The notes: generated by a model from the letters alone, not told the origin. A stretch of DNA of 64,000 bases from Enterobacter asburiae (GCA_011754535.1 JAAQVN010000001.1:2542001-2606000), one strand, 5' to 3'; counted from the stretch's first letter, positions 1 to 9,517 are shown. Numbers and translations are program-made.

Positions 1-77
1 TCAGGCGGAGGGATAAATATTGATAATAATATTATTACGGCAAGTAAAATTGTTTTTAAAATATTGGACTTAAGCAT
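1..77 (-). CDS. N-terminus of a membrane transporter, probably DASS-type anion permease (partial)
   Basis: An open frame starts at an ATG (77 down to 75) and runs off the left edge after 25 codons. It reads MLKSNILKTILLAVIILLS followed by IFIPPP: a short basic start, one strongly hydrophobic segment, then a Pro-rich turn. This is how DASS-family di/tricarboxylate antiporters (CitT, TtdT, YbhI) begin. A GGTGAG ribosome site lies just upstream. It follows the aconitase gene on the same strand after about 97 bases, so it is probably the next gene of the operon. The family call is inference from 25 residues and position; any other polytopic protein remains possible. Confidence 0.45.
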   Translation of the reverse strand, partial: MLKSNILKTILLAVIILLSIFIPPP

Positions 78-108
78 ATCTCACCCATGAGAAAAGGGTC
101 CCTGAATA

Positions 109-138
109 GCAGAGGATTCTCCTGGGAGACGCCTCTGC
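109..138 (-). other. Stem-loop between aconitase gene and downstream transporter
   Basis: GCAGAGG (109-115) pairs with CCTCTGC (132-138), and an inner TCTCC/GGAGA pair extends the stem. No T-run follows on the minus strand, so this is not a classic intrinsic terminator. It may stabilise or process the mRNA or partly attenuate expression of the downstream gene. Confidence 0.5.
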
Positions 139-173
139 CGGATAAATACATTTTCTAAATAAATAATAAGAAA

Positions 174-2768
174 CTACACACCTACAACCGGGATATTATC
201 ACCTTCTGTGATTTTATATTCGGACAGGGTGTCAAAACTGAGATAGCGATAGATATTTTCATGCGCGCCATGAAGTTTTTCCGTATAGCTTAAATATTCT
301 TCAACGGTTGGCATTTTACCCAGTATGGCCGCGACGGTGCTTAATTCTGCCGAGGCAAGGAACACGCTGGCATTCGTTCCCAGACGATGCGGGAAATTTC
401 GGGTGGATGTCGATACCACGTGGCTCCCTTCGCGTACCCTCGCCTGGTTCCCCATGCAGAGGGAGCAGCCCGCAGGCTCGATTCGTGCCCCCGACTTTAT
501 AAACTGGCTAAAATAGCCCTCGCGGGAAAGCTGCCCGGCATCCATTTTGGTGGGAGGCGCAATCCACAACCGCGCCCGGCTTTCACGGGCGTCGGCCAGG
601 ATTTCACCCGCAGCGCGGAAATGACCGATGTTGGTCATGCAGGAGCCAATAAAGACCTCCTCTATCGGCGTGCTGGCCACCTCAGAAAGTAAGCGAGCGT
701 CATCCGGATCGTCAGGTGCACAGACCACCGGTTCGGTGATTTCATTGAGATCAATGTCAATGACTGCGGCATATTCCGCTTCAGGATCGGCCGACAGCAG
801 CGACGGGTTAGCCAGCCACGCCTCGATTTCAGCAATGCGTCGTTCAAGCGTGTTGGCGTTTTCATATCCCTGCTTAACCATCCAGCGCAGCAGGACCGCG
901 TTGGAACGCAGGTACTGCGCGACCTTGTCTTCCGCCAGGCGCATCACGCAGGCGGCAGCGGACCGTTCAGCGGAGGCGTCAGCCAGCTCAAACGCCTGCT
1001 CTGCACTCAGTGTTTCCAGCCCTTCAATTTCGAGGATCCGGCCCGAGAAAATATTGCGCTTATTCTTTTTCTCCACCGTCAACAGGCCCTGCTTTCTGGC
1101 GTAGAGCGGAATCGCATGCACCAGGTCGCGCAGGGTGATCCCTTTCTGCATCTCACCCGTAAAGCGAACCAGCACCGATTCCGGCATATCCAGCGGCATA
1201 ATGCCGGTTGCGGCGGCAAACGCCACCAGCCCGGAACCTCCCGGGAAAGAGATCCCCAGCGGGAAGCGGGTATGGGAGTCGGCACCGGTGCCCACCGTAT
1301 CCGGCAGCAGCATACGGTTAAGCCAGGAGTGGATAATGCCGTCGCCCGGTTTTAGCGCGACCCCGTTACGACGGGTGATAAACTGCGGCAGGGTCTCATG
1401 AAGCTGAACGTCGACGGGCTTAGGGTACGCTGAGGTGTGGCAGAAAGACTGCATCACCAGATCGGCTGAAAACGTCAGGCAGGCAAGATCGGTTAACTCG
1501 TCGCGCGTCATCCCGCCGGTGGTGTCCTGAGAGCCCACGGTCGTGATTTTCGGCTCGCAATACTGTCCGGGACGGATCCCCGCGACGCCGCAGGCTTTAC
1601 CCACCATTTTTTGTGCCAGCGTAAAACCGGCGGTGGATGGCGCTGGAGCGGAGGGCTTGCGGAATGCCTCTGAAGGCGCAAGCTTCAGCGATTCCCGCGC
1701 TTTCGCGGTCAGGCTGCGTCCGATAATTAGCGGGATCCGCCCGCCGGCCCGCACTTCATCCAGAAGCACCTCGGTTTTAAGCGTAAAGCGCGTCACCAGA
1801 CGCTGGCTTTCCGTCTCGCGAATTTCGCCTTTGTAGGGATACAGATCGATCAGCATCCCGGTCGTCAGCGAGGAGACGTCCATCTCTACCGGCAAGGCAC
1901 CGGAATCTTCCAGCGTATTGAAGAAAATCGGGGCAATTTTACCGCCGAACACAAACCCACCGTTACGCTTGTTCGGCACGAAAGGAATATCATTCCCGAT
2001 GTGCCATAAGATCGAGTTGGTGGCGGACTTGCGTGATGACCCGGTTCCCACGACGTCGCCGACGTACGCCAGCGGCCAGCCTGGCTCTTTTAATTCTGCC
2101 AGCTGGCGCAAAGGGCCGCGCGCGCCGGGCTCATCAGGCTCAACCCCTTCCCTGGCGTTACTGAGCATGGAAAGCGCGTGCAGCGGAATATCCGGACGTG
2201 ACCACGCCTCCGGTGCCGGAGACAAATCGTCGGTATTGGTTTCGCCCGGAACCTTGAACACCTTCAGGGTGATTTTTTCAGGCATCGCCGGACGGCGGGT
2301 AAACCACTCGGCATTTGCCCATGACTGAAGCACCTCTTTTGCCCTGACGTTACCGTTCAGCGCTTTGGCTTCCACCTGGCTGAATTTTTCGAAGATAAGG
2401 ATAGTCGAACAAAGCTGCTGTGCGGCCAGCGGTGCCAGGCTCGGGTGGTCCAGAAGATCGATAAGCGGCTGAACATTATAGCCACCCTGCATGGAACCCA
2501 GCAGTGTCGTGGCCGCTTCGGGAGAGAGACCGTCAATACGGTATTCCTGTAGTGCCAGCTTAAATAAAAATTCGGCTTTTAACTTAGCCGCGGGATCGAC
2601 GCCCGGGGGAACGCAATGGGTTAATAAATCGATTAATCGCGGATGATGCGTGGGCGCATCGTGAATTAAACGAGAAATAAGCGCATCGGTCTGCTCCGCA
2701 GTTAAGGGTTTTGCCGGAATACCCGATTCAGCACGCGCTTTCAGGTGCTGATTATAATCATCTAACAT
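174..2768 (-). CDS. AcnB-type aconitate hydratase (operonic paralogue)
   Basis: This 864-residue protein has the length and architecture of aconitase B (865 in E. coli): N-terminal HEAT-like domain, swivel domain around residues 165-370, then the three iron-sulfur catalytic domains. The [4Fe-4S] ligands are visible: Cys710 in IGSCMTN, and Cys768 and Cys771 in [19 protein letters not shown] and the ADSHTRFP active-site segment are kept. AcnB interconverts citrate, cis-aconitate and isocitrate. Its place at the end of a citrate lyase operon, not beside a TCA-cycle gene, marks it as a pathway-dedicated paralogue, probably feeding cis-aconitate to citrate lyase. 2-Methylisocitrate dehydratase activity, known for AcnB, is an alternative. 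Family assignment is firm; the substrate is inferred. Confidence 0.9.
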   Translation of the reverse strand: MLDDYNQHLKARAESGIPAKPLTAEQTDALISRLIHDAPTHHPRLIDLLTHCVPPGVDPAAKLKAEFLFKLALQEYRIDGLSPEAATTLLGSMQGGYNVQPLIDLLDHPSLAPLAAQQLCSTILIFEKFSQVEAKALNGNVRAKEVLQSWANAEWFTRRPAMPEKITLKVFKVPGETNTDDLSPAPEAWSRPDIPLHALSMLSNAREGVEPDEPGARGPLRQLAELKEPGWPLAYVGDVVGTGSSRKSATNSILWHIGNDIPFVPNKRNGGFVFGGKIAPIFFNTLEDSGALPVEMDVSSLTTGMLIDLYPYKGEIRETESQRLVTRFTLKTEVLLDEVRAGGRIPLIIGRSLTAKARESLKLAPSEAFRKPSAPAPSTAGFTLAQKMVGKACGVAGIRPGQYCEPKITTVGSQDTTGGMTRDELTDLACLTFSADLVMQSFCHTSAYPKPVDVQLHETLPQFITRRNGVALKPGDGIIHSWLNRMLLPDTVGTGADSHTRFPLGISFPGGSGLVAFAAATGIMPLDMPESVLVRFTGEMQKGITLRDLVHAIPLYARKQGLLTVEKKNKRNIFSGRILEIEGLETLSAEQAFELADASAERSAAACVMRLAEDKVAQYLRSNAVLLRWMVKQGYENANTLERRIAEIEAWLANPSLLSADPEAEYAAVIDIDLNEITEPVVCAPDDPDDARLLSEVASTPIEEVFIGSCMTNIGHFRAAGEILADARESRARLWIAPPTKMDAGQLSREGYFSQFIKSGARIEPAGCSLCMGNQARVREGSHVVSTSTRNFPHRLGTNASVFLASAELSTVAAILGKMPTVEEYLSYTEKLHGAHENIYRYLSFDTLSEYKITEGDNIPVVGV

Positions 2769-2785
2769 ACGTACTCCTGTTAAAG

Positions 2786-3334
2786 CTAAAGTTGTTCACA
2801 AAATTCTGTTAGTCGTTCGAGCCCGTAAGGCCATTCACCAAAGCCTGATTCGGCATTAATATGCCCGGCCTCACCGATATCGATTAAGTGTCCCTCCCAG
2901 CGTGCCGCCCAGATCTGAGCGCGCGCGAAAGGCATCAGGGGGTCGTTTCTGCTGGCAAACATCAGGCAGGGAACCGGTAATGACGCTGGCTGAATGGCCT
3001 CTTCCAGGCCGAAAAAAGCGGGTTCTGCCGGCGCGACCATCACCACCCCGGCGACGTTGACCTGACGCGTTTGCAGCAGCCGGCATGCCGCCAGCGCGCC
3101 AAAGCTGTGGCCGACGAGAATGGCGGGCAGCTGACACGCTGCCAGCTCTCGGGAAATGGCGGAGACCCAGTTTTCAATGTCGGGCTCGAACCAGTTTTTC
3201 TGCTGGATCCGTTTCCAGAAAGGAAAATGCCGCCCCCAGCAGCTTTGCCAGTGATGTTCATCGCTGTCTCTCAGCCCCGGCACCAGAATAGGGGTATAAA
3301 CGTTACTGAGCTGCTGCAGGCGTTGTTCAATCAT
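2786..3334 (-). CDS. Small serine hydrolase, RBBP9/YdeN-type alpha/beta fold
   Basis: A 182-residue single-domain alpha/beta hydrolase with the nucleophile elbow GHSFG (Ser near residue 99), an acid in SRNDPLM and a histidine in [15 protein letters not shown]; the last motif is typical of the RBBP9/YdeN family. It has no signal peptide, so it should be cytoplasmic. It lies 17 bases upstream of the aconitase gene and 27 bases after citG, inside the operon. No such hydrolase belongs to standard citrate lyase clusters. Possible jobs are hydrolysing an ester or thioester of the substrate, or removing acetyl from the citrate lyase acyl carrier (citrate lyase deacetylase activity is known biochemically in some bacteria). 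Both are speculation. Confidence 0.8.
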   Translation of the reverse strand: MIEQRLQQLSNVYTPILVPGLRDSDEHHWQSCWGRHFPFWKRIQQKNWFEPDIENWVSAISRELAACQLPAILVGHSFGALAACRLLQTRQVNVAGVVMVAPAEPAFFGLEEAIQPASLPVPCLMFASRNDPLMPFARAQIWAARWEGHLIDIGEAGHINAESGFGEWPYGLERLTEFCEQL

Positions 3335-3361
3335 GACGTTTTCCTGTTACGCTATTCGCGA

Positions 3362-4237
3362 TTATTCGGGTGGAAACTGCGACAATAACCAGCCAACGGA
3401 AATAAGATCGGCGCTACCCCCGGGGCTTAAATTGCGTTTGATAAATTCCGCGTCCATTCTGAGTAGCGCGTTAACCAATTTATCCGCCGGGAGACGTTTT
3501 ATTTTTAATAACCGCCTCGCATAGCGTCTGGCGTAGTTCAGACCTTCTATTCCCCCACGGGAAACCAAGTTGGTATCCGGATTCGCGGCCATCAAACCCA
3601 GCAGCATCCTCAAAAGCGCCACGTCTTCGGATTCGCCCTGACCTAACGCGGTGTGCAGGGGCGGGAGCCCCGCCTGGCGGACGTTCATAAAACCACTGGC
3701 AGCTTCCCCTCTCGCCCCGGTAAAGCCGTATGCCTGGAACTGCTGCTCGCCCTTCGTTCTGGCGATGCCGGTGGTTTTCAGCTCCTGCTCAACGATGCCG
3801 GTACAGATAATGCGGGTCTCATGGCATAAACTGCGCTGCGTGAGCGTTTCATCCCTTTGCGTCAGACGTCCCGCCGCCGCACACAGCAGCCCCAGCGAGA
3901 AGATCCCGCCTTTATGGGTATTCACCCCGCCGGTGGCGTTAAACATCGCCTGCTCGCAGGCCAGACCGGTTGGCCTTATCGCCCGCAGCGTTTGCGGGCC
4001 AGCAAGACGAGCCGTCTCTCTGCCAACGTTAAAAAACGTTGAGAACCAGGGGGCAATCGCCGCGATACTGGCCATGAACAGGGCGTAATCCATATCCTTA
4101 TGCGCCCCGCTGTTTACGCGATCCACCAGACCCGGTTTTGGGGTCAAGCGAATTTCCCGGTACATCGCCTCGACAGCCAGTTCCGCGAAGGGTTGCTTGA
4201 CGTCCGGCGCATTACATCTGGCAAGCGAAGTAGTCAT
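3362..4237 (-). CDS. citG: CitG, triphosphoribosyl-dephospho-CoA synthase
   Basis: This 291-residue protein makes the precursor of the citrate lyase prosthetic group, 2'-(5''-triphosphoribosyl)-3'-dephospho-CoA, from ATP and dephospho-CoA. Typical CitG motifs are present: LAVEAMYREIRLTPKPGLVD near the N-terminus, NTHKGGIFSLGLLCAAAG in the middle (the conserved THKGxIF loop) and NPDTNLVSRGG near the C-terminus. Its start overlaps the end of citX by 26 bases, which suggests translational coupling and matches the citX-citG order of E. coli. In some bacteria citX and citG are fused; here they are separate. Cytoplasmic. Confidence 0.93.
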   Translation of the reverse strand: MTTSLARCNAPDVKQPFAELAVEAMYREIRLTPKPGLVDRVNSGAHKDMDYALFMASIAAIAPWFSTFFNVGRETARLAGPQTLRAIRPTGLACEQAMFNATGGVNTHKGGIFSLGLLCAAAGRLTQRDETLTQRSLCHETRIICTGIVEQELKTTGIARTKGEQQFQAYGFTGARGEAASGFMNVRQAGLPPLHTALGQGESEDVALLRMLLGLMAANPDTNLVSRGGIEGLNYARRYARRLLKIKRLPADKLVNALLRMDAEFIKRNLSPGGSADLISVGWLLSQFPPE

Positions 4238-4751
4238 CGGTTAACGCCTCGATTACGCGCGTGAGCTCGGCCTGCGAATGACGTCGCATGCGGGAACAAA
4301 CATGAGCAGGTTCATGACAGATAAAGCATCTGCGCATCGGTTGCTGGATGGCATTTCTTTTCAGCAGGCCCGCTTTCGGACACAGCACGTCGATATCCCA
4401 TAAGCGTCCCAGCGGATGGTTATCTTCCAGATGCGCCGTCACGTGTTTGATCATCCACGCGGGGGCCGCCACCGACCAGAGCGCTTCCGGGCCCGTGACT
4501 AGCTGTAGGGTCTGCTGGCGGCAGACCGTCCACTGATGGGTCCGTAACAGGTCACCGATCGCGTCATTGGCGGCGGCCATCACCCGTCTGGCCAGCGCGG
4601 TATCTTTGACCTCCCCCGGCCAGACCAGAGTGACGGAAACCACCGCATGATCCGACTGAAACAGCCACGCCTGCTGGCGACGGGCTCGTTGCTCTCTGCC
4701 GTTCAACACCTGTTCCAGAGAGACCTTCACGTTTGAGGCTTTATCCGTCAT
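4212..4751 (-). CDS. citX: CitX, apo-citrate lyase phosphoribosyl-dephospho-CoA transferase
   Basis: A 179-residue protein of normal CitX length. It transfers the phosphoribosyl-dephospho-CoA group made by CitG to the serine of the acyl carrier CitD, so apo-lyase becomes holo-lyase. Characteristic segments are SLEQVLNGREQRARRQQ at the start, LWDIDVLCPKAG in the middle and RRCFICHEPAHVCSRMRRH, a Cys/His-rich stretch conserved in CitX. It begins 5 bases after the citF stop and overlaps citG, so the three are very probably translated from one message. Confidence 0.93.
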   Translation of the reverse strand: MTDKASNVKVSLEQVLNGREQRARRQQAWLFQSDHAVVSVTLVWPGEVKDTALARRVMAAANDAIGDLLRTHQWTVCRQQTLQLVTGPEALWSVAAPAWMIKHVTAHLEDNHPLGRLWDIDVLCPKAGLLKRNAIQQPMRRCFICHEPAHVCSRMRRHSQAELTRVIEALTDDYFACQM

Positions 4752-4756
4752 GGGAA

Positions 4757-6277
4757 TTACTCCTTAACCTGGCGAACCACATCAATCACGCTGCCGTCTC
4801 GGTAGCGCACCACGCCCACGATCCGGTCAGTAAATTCGACAGGCTTAGGCTCACCCGAGATGAGCAGCGCTTTGTGGTACAGCGCATCGATATCGACAAC
4901 GGCCAGCCCGGCGTTAATCAGACGTTCGCGGATCTCCGGACGCGCCGGGTTAACGGCAATACCGTGATCGGTAACCAAAACGTCAATGCTTTCGCCCGGC
5001 GTCACCAGGGTGGTGACCTGCCTGACAACGGTAGGAATTCGGCTGCGGATCAGCGGGGCAACTACAATGGTGAGATTGGCCGCCGCGGCGACGTCGCAAT
5101 GCCCGCCCGACGCGCCGCGCATCACGCCGTCGGAACCGGTCAGCACGTTGACGTTGAACTGCGTGTCCACCTCCAGCGCGCTGAGGATGACCACGTCTAC
5201 CCTGTCGCAGCAGGCAGCTTTTGCAGCCGGGTTCGCATAGACGTTGGTGGAAATTTCCACATGGTCGGGATTGACGGTCATGGAAGCGGCCGCTGCACCA
5301 TCAAAGCTTTGCGTATCGAGGATCTTTTCAATGAGCCCCTTTTGATGCAGATCGACAATGCTGCCGGTGATCCCGCCGAGCGCAAAACGAGCGACAATAT
5401 TGTGTTTGCGCATACGGGTTTCCATAAACCGCGTACAGGCGGTAGACGCCGCACCTGAACCAGTCTGAATGGAAAAGCCGTTGCGGAAATAGCCAGAATG
5501 TTCAATAACGTCGGCGGCAGAACGGGCAATCATCAGCTCACGTGGATTACTGGTCACCCTCGCGGCGCCGACGCTGATTTTTGCCGGGTCGCCGACGCTC
5601 TCAATCTGCACCACATAGTCAACCCGATCCTGAACGATACTGGCCGGCAGGTTGGGAAACGGCTTCAGGGTTTCAGTAAGCAAGACCACCTTTTTGGCAT
5701 ATTGCGCGTCGACCATGGCGTAACCGAGCGAGCCGCACTGCGATGTGCCGCCGTTGCCGCTGGCATTGCCATATTCATCGCAGCAGGACACCGCCAGAAA
5801 GGCGACATCAATGGCAATTTCACCCTTTTGAATCAGATTCACCCGCCCGCCGTGGGAGTGGATCTGTACCGGCTCGTCCATCAGCCCGTGTGAAATCGCA
5901 TCCGCCAGCTCGCCACGCATGCCGGAGGTATAGATTTTGCCAATCACGCCACTGCGAATGTGTTCAATAAGCGGCGCATTGCACGACATCAATGAACTGG
6001 AGGCGAGTGTGATCCCTTTCAGACCGCGCTGAGCCAGCTTATCCATCACGTAATTAATGACCTTATCGCCCTCGCGGAACGCGTGATGAAAGGATACGGT
6101 CATGCCGTCATGCAGATCGCAGCGGGCCAGCACGTCGTCCACGCTGGCAAAAAGCTTGCGGTGAGACTTTTGCTGAAGATCAGCAAGATAAGGCGTCGTC
6201 GCGTTGGCGCCGTTGAAGGCGACGTACTCACGGCGAGAGCCAGGAATGTGGTGCAGGGTTTCAGTGAGACTTTTCAT
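4757..6277 (-). CDS. citF: Citrate lyase alpha subunit (citrate:acetyl-ACP transferase)
   Basis: A 506-residue CitF (510 in E. coli). It swaps the acetyl group on the acyl carrier CitD for citrate, forming citryl-ACP and releasing acetate. It has the CoA-transferase fold: FHHAFREGDKVINYVMDKLA near the start, GGRVNLIQKGEIAID, the glycine-rich QTGSGAASTACTRFME segment and GGHCDVAAAANLTIVV. Four genes of the same operon code for its partner subunits and cofactor enzymes. Length and motifs look intact, with no sign of decay. Confidence 0.95.
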   Translation of the reverse strand: MKSLTETLHHIPGSRREYVAFNGANATTPYLADLQQKSHRKLFASVDDVLARCDLHDGMTVSFHHAFREGDKVINYVMDKLAQRGLKGITLASSSLMSCNAPLIEHIRSGVIGKIYTSGMRGELADAISHGLMDEPVQIHSHGGRVNLIQKGEIAIDVAFLAVSCCDEYGNASGNGGTSQCGSLGYAMVDAQYAKKVVLLTETLKPFPNLPASIVQDRVDYVVQIESVGDPAKISVGAARVTSNPRELMIARSAADVIEHSGYFRNGFSIQTGSGAASTACTRFMETRMRKHNIVARFALGGITGSIVDLHQKGLIEKILDTQSFDGAAAASMTVNPDHVEISTNVYANPAAKAACCDRVDVVILSALEVDTQFNVNVLTGSDGVMRGASGGHCDVAAAANLTIVVAPLIRSRIPTVVRQVTTLVTPGESIDVLVTDHGIAVNPARPEIRERLINAGLAVVDIDALYHKALLISGEPKPVEFTDRIVGVVRYRDGSVIDVVRQVKE

Positions 6278-6307
6278 TATTCATCCTGTCGCTTGCGGTT
6301 AAAGGGA

Positions 6308-7186
6308 TTACTGACGAATGCCGGAGGCATTTTTGCGCTCGATAACGACGCGGGCATGGTTGATGATTGGCGCATCGATCATTTTTCCGTTCAGCGAAAT
6401 CACCCCCAGTCCGTTGCGTTCTCCCTCTTCTGCGGCAGCAATCACGCGCTGGGCGTAATCCACTTCTTCCTGCGTGGGCGCGTAGGCGTTGTGAAGAATT
6501 TCAATTTGTCGCGGATTAATCAGCGATTTTCCGTTGAAGCCCATCCTGCGGATGAGATCCACTTCTTTCAGGAAACCGACCTCGTCATTCACGTCGGCGT
6601 ACACCACGTCAAAAGCGTCGATCCCTGCCCCGCGCGCGGCATGCAGTACGGCGCAGCGGGCATAGAACAGTTCGGTCCCATCGCCCCGCTCAGTTTGCAT
6701 ATCCATCACGTAGTCAAAGGCGGCGAGCGCAATCCCCATTAAACGGTCGGAGGATTTCGCAATGGCGACAGCATTAATGACGCCGACGGCGGATTCGATT
6801 GCCGCCATTAATTTCGTTGAGCCAACAGGACGCCCGCAGCTTTCTTCAATGCGGACGATTTCACGTTCGAGCTGATAAATATCTTCCGGAGTATCGGTTT
6901 TCGGCAGACGAATAACGTCCACCCCTGCCCTGACGGCGGCTTCCAGATCCTTTAAGCCAAAAGGGGTATTCAGCGGGTTAATTCTGACAACGGTTTCAAT
7001 ATCGTTGTACATCGGGTGTTGCAGGGCGTGAAATACCAAAAGACGCGCGCTGTCTTTTTCTTTCAGCGCAACGGCATCTTCCAGGTCAAACATAATTGAG
7101 TCTGGTTTATAGATAAATGCCGTCGACAGCATGGCGGCACTTGAACCGGGAATAAATAACATACTGCGGCGTAACTTTTTCATCAT
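6308..7186 (-). CDS. citE: Citrate lyase beta subunit (citryl-ACP lyase)
   Basis: CitE splits citryl-ACP into oxaloacetate and acetyl-ACP. The sequence has the HpcH/HpaI-type TIM barrel: [16 protein letters not shown] and [17 protein letters not shown] at the start, [25 protein letters not shown] and [18 protein letters not shown] with the metal-binding Glu, ending in the [11 protein letters not shown] substrate loop. I take the start at 7186 (ATGATGAAAAAG), giving 292 residues and an ATGA overlap with the citD stop; the second ATG at 7183 is equally possible. A longer frame to 7261 only reads through citD and is not credible. Confidence 0.95.
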   Translation of the reverse strand: MMKKLRRSMLFIPGSSAAMLSTAFIYKPDSIMFDLEDAVALKEKDSARLLVFHALQHPMYNDIETVVRINPLNTPFGLKDLEAAVRAGVDVIRLPKTDTPEDIYQLEREIVRIEESCGRPVGSTKLMAAIESAVGVINAVAIAKSSDRLMGIALAAFDYVMDMQTERGDGTELFYARCAVLHAARGAGIDAFDVVYADVNDEVGFLKEVDLIRRMGFNGKSLINPRQIEILHNAYAPTQEEVDYAQRVIAAAEEGERNGLGVISLNGKMIDAPIINHARVVIERKNASGIRQ

Positions 7187-7473
7187 AACGTTTCCCATGC
7201 AATGTCTTCCCGGGCTGTACCTCTGAGCAGAGCAGCCTGCACGCGGGCGCGGATCACGCAATCCAGCGCGCCTTTATCATCAATAACGACAAGCCCCTGC
7301 TCGATGTTGAACGCGGCCAGGGTTTCATTGACAACCTCAGTAATTCGGTCGCCAAATTGCTTATACACTTCGCTCTGGATGACCACATCCAGCCCGCTCT
7401 CGACGGGACTGACCTTAACCATCAGGTCGCTGGACTCCAGCGTTCCCGCCATCGCGGCTTGCACAATTTTCAT
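7183..7473 (-). CDS. citD: Citrate lyase gamma subunit (acyl carrier protein)
   Basis: A 96-residue acyl carrier of citrate lyase. It begins [20 protein letters not shown], where the serine in the GTLESSD segment is the known attachment site for the phosphoribosyl-dephospho-CoA group put on by CitX. The acetyl and citryl intermediates ride on this arm. The stop overlaps the citE start; the gene follows citC after 24 bases. Cytoplasmic, in the alpha/beta/gamma lyase complex. Confidence 0.94.
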   Translation of the reverse strand: MKIVQAAMAGTLESSDLMVKVSPVESGLDVVIQSEVYKQFGDRITEVVNETLAAFNIEQGLVVIDDKGALDCVIRARVQAALLRGTAREDIAWETL

Positions 7474-7497
7474 ATTCTTATTCCTGTGATAATGCGC

Positions 7498-8565
7498 TTA
7501 AACCGCTGCCGTCAGCGGCTCGGATAAACAGGGCTGATGCAGCGATCCGTTATTCAGAAACGCGCGCGTGGTGGCAGGCACCATGCGGCTGGCGGCAGCG
7601 ATGTTGTTTTCTTTTAATAAACGACGAACGGCTGAAGCCGATACCGGCACATTATTACCGTCCGTTCTTCTTGCTATTTCGTGTACGTTAATACGGGCCG
7701 CCGCGCTCGTCTCTTCTTCCAGCCAGCGGTGCATCGCCCGGTTATATTCGGCGGTTAACGGACAAAACGGCTCGGTACCCACAAAACGATGATTAATATT
7801 CAACGCGGGGGCGATGTAATTTCTGAACAGCAGGAGATCAATGGCCGCGTAGGTTTTATCGATGACCTGCTTATCTTTCAGGAAATAGCCCGGGAAAGTG
7901 CCGCGCGAAATAATATATGCCGACCCCGGATGAACGGTGACGTTTGGCAGGTGACGCGCCCCGTCCCTGACCATCGCGAACCGTTCTTTAAACGAAAATG
8001 CGGAGACATCTTCCTGGACCACGAAAACATGTAACGCGTCGCACCGGCTTGCCGCATGTTCAATTAGATATTGATGGCCGAGGGTGAACGGATTGGCGTT
8101 CATCACAATGGCGCCGATATTTTTCCCCGGCATGAAATGATGGCGGCGCAACTGGCTGCAATAACGATGAATACCTACCGGCGTATTCTCCATTAATGAC
8201 GCACGGTTCTCGACCGTCACCAGCGGATAAAACCCGCATCCGCGAAACGATTTCACGTTATCCGGACAGGTAAAAAGAAAGAGCTGATGTTCACCGTTTT
8301 GTGCCGCCAGCAGCTCGGCCTCATGAATTAACGTCAGGCTTAACGACGTGCCCCGCCACGCGGGATCCACCGCAATGCACTTCAGCGTGTTACCCGCAAT
8401 GCCGGTACAGGCGACAAGATGGCGTTGATAGCGCGCAACAATAAATTGCTCAATATCATCATCAATGCCTAAACCGTTGCGGGCCAGGAAGCGGACAACC
8501 TCTTCCCGGGACTGGGCGTTACCGGCGTGAATAACCTCAAACTCGGGTGTTCTGTCGGTGTACAT
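7498..8565 (-). CDS. citC: CitC, [citrate lyase] acetate:ligase
   Basis: A 355-residue protein that acetylates the CitD prosthetic group using ATP and acetate, switching the lyase on. It has an N-terminal GNAT-like domain (about residues 1-125; LVACTGIAGNTLKCIAVDP) and a C-terminal nucleotidyltransferase domain that starts with IGAIVMNANPFTLGHQYLIE, where NPFTLGH is the HxGH-type ATP site. SASAVRRLLKE near residue 315 is the second adenylyl-binding motif. The start at 8565 has a GGAGAG ribosome site. First of the six classical citrate lyase genes here. Confidence 0.95.
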   Translation of the reverse strand: MYTDRTPEFEVIHAGNAQSREEVVRFLARNGLGIDDDIEQFIVARYQRHLVACTGIAGNTLKCIAVDPAWRGTSLSLTLIHEAELLAAQNGEHQLFLFTCPDNVKSFRGCGFYPLVTVENRASLMENTPVGIHRYCSQLRRHHFMPGKNIGAIVMNANPFTLGHQYLIEHAASRCDALHVFVVQEDVSAFSFKERFAMVRDGARHLPNVTVHPGSAYIISRGTFPGYFLKDKQVIDKTYAAIDLLLFRNYIAPALNINHRFVGTEPFCPLTAEYNRAMHRWLEEETSAAARINVHEIARRTDGNNVPVSASAVRRLLKENNIAAASRMVPATTRAFLNNGSLHQPCLSEPLTAAV

Positions 8566-8583
8566 CTTCTCTCTCCTGAGCGT

Positions 8584-9447
8584 TTAGACAGCTAACGCTT
8601 GTGGCTGCGGTTGAGCTTCCACAATGGTATTAACCAGTCGGCCAATGTTTTCGATCTCCACTTCAACGCGATCGCCGTCGTGCATAAACAGAGGCGGGTT
8701 ACGCTTTTTGCCGACCCCGCCCGGCGAACCGGTAATAATGACGTCGCCGGCGCTGAGGGAGGTAAACGTGCTGATGTAGGCGATAAGATCCGCCACTTTG
8801 TGGATCATGCTGCCGGTGGAGTCATTCTGGACCAGCATACCGTTCAGCCAGGTGTGAATGGTCAACGCGTGAGGATCGGGGATCTCGTCCGCCGTGGTCA
8901 TATACGGGCCGAAGGCGCCGGTTTGCGTCCAGTTTTTACCGGCGGTGAACCAGGCGTGCTGCCAGTCGCGAACGGAGCCGTCCATATAGCAGCTGTATCC
9001 CGCGACATAGCTGAGCGCGTTATTGACGTCAATCCGGCTGCCGGGTTTACCGACGATCACGGCCAGCTCGCCTTCGTAATCGAACTCGCTGGAGAGAACC
9101 GGTTTTATTACCGGCCGCGCATGCCCGGTTTGCGAATCAGGAAAACGGATAAACAGCGTGGGGGCATTATTCGTCTCAGCAAACTCTTTTCTTTTTTCAG
9201 CGTAATTCATACCCACGCAGAAAATCTTTCCGGGCTCTTCTATAACGGGCAAAAAGATGATTTCTTCAGGACTAATATCCACCGGGCAATCGAGATACTG
9301 TCTGGCGACGTCTATCGCATCCCACTGAAGAAGGTCTTTCAATGTCGCATATTGATGGCCGATTTTATTACCCAAATCGATAAAGCCGGATGGCGTATAA
9401 ATCCCGTAGCTTTTACGGCCCTGATGAATATAGCTTGCTAATTTCAT
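8584..9447 (-). CDS. FAH-family enzyme, candidate oxaloacetate decarboxylase/tautomerase
   Basis: A 287-residue protein of the fumarylacetoacetate hydrolase fold. The C-terminal FAH core starts near KIFCVGMNYAEKRKE, carries the metal-ligand motif EFDYEGELAVIVGK (acidic residues about 125-130), and ends with DVIITGSPGGVG. The family includes fumarylpyruvate and fumarylacetoacetate hydrolases, HpcE-type isomerases and the FAHD1/FAHD2-type oxaloacetate decarboxylases/tautomerases. Since citrate lyase next door releases oxaloacetate, decarboxylation to pyruvate or keto-enol handling is the simplest role; cleavage of a longer oxo-acid is the alternative. It stands 18 bases before citC in the same operon. 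Family is firm, substrate is inference. Confidence 0.82.
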   Translation of the reverse strand: MKLASYIHQGRKSYGIYTPSGFIDLGNKIGHQYATLKDLLQWDAIDVARQYLDCPVDISPEEIIFLPVIEEPGKIFCVGMNYAEKRKEFAETNNAPTLFIRFPDSQTGHARPVIKPVLSSEFDYEGELAVIVGKPGSRIDVNNALSYVAGYSCYMDGSVRDWQHAWFTAGKNWTQTGAFGPYMTTADEIPDPHALTIHTWLNGMLVQNDSTGSMIHKVADLIAYISTFTSLSAGDVIITGSPGGVGKKRNPPLFMHDGDRVEVEIENIGRLVNTIVEAQPQPQALAV

Positions 9448-9478
9448 GATAATACCCGATTGATATACGTGTTCTTTC

Positions 9479-9506
9479 TGTGTTCACGCCCCAGGGCGTG
9501 AACACA
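9479..9506 (-). other. 13-bp stem-loop between MFS and FAH genes
   Basis: Arms 9479-9491 and 9494-9506 are perfectly complementary (core TGTTCACGCCC / GGGCGTGAACA) with a two-base loop. There is no T-run on the minus strand, so complete termination is unlikely. It probably sets relative expression of the transporter-isomerase pair and the citrate lyase genes by mRNA stability or partial attenuation. A protein-binding palindrome is also possible. Confidence 0.55.
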
Positions 9507-9517
9507 TTGCCTGCTTT

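Noticed and set aside
4986..5240. Plus-strand frames within citF and other cit genes
   Set aside because: All are antisense to strongly conserved subunits and lack start signals.
7183..7261. Longer CitE reading frame starting at 7261
   Set aside because: The added residues are only the other frame of citD; the ATG at 7186 gives the normal CitE N-terminus and a coupled overlap.
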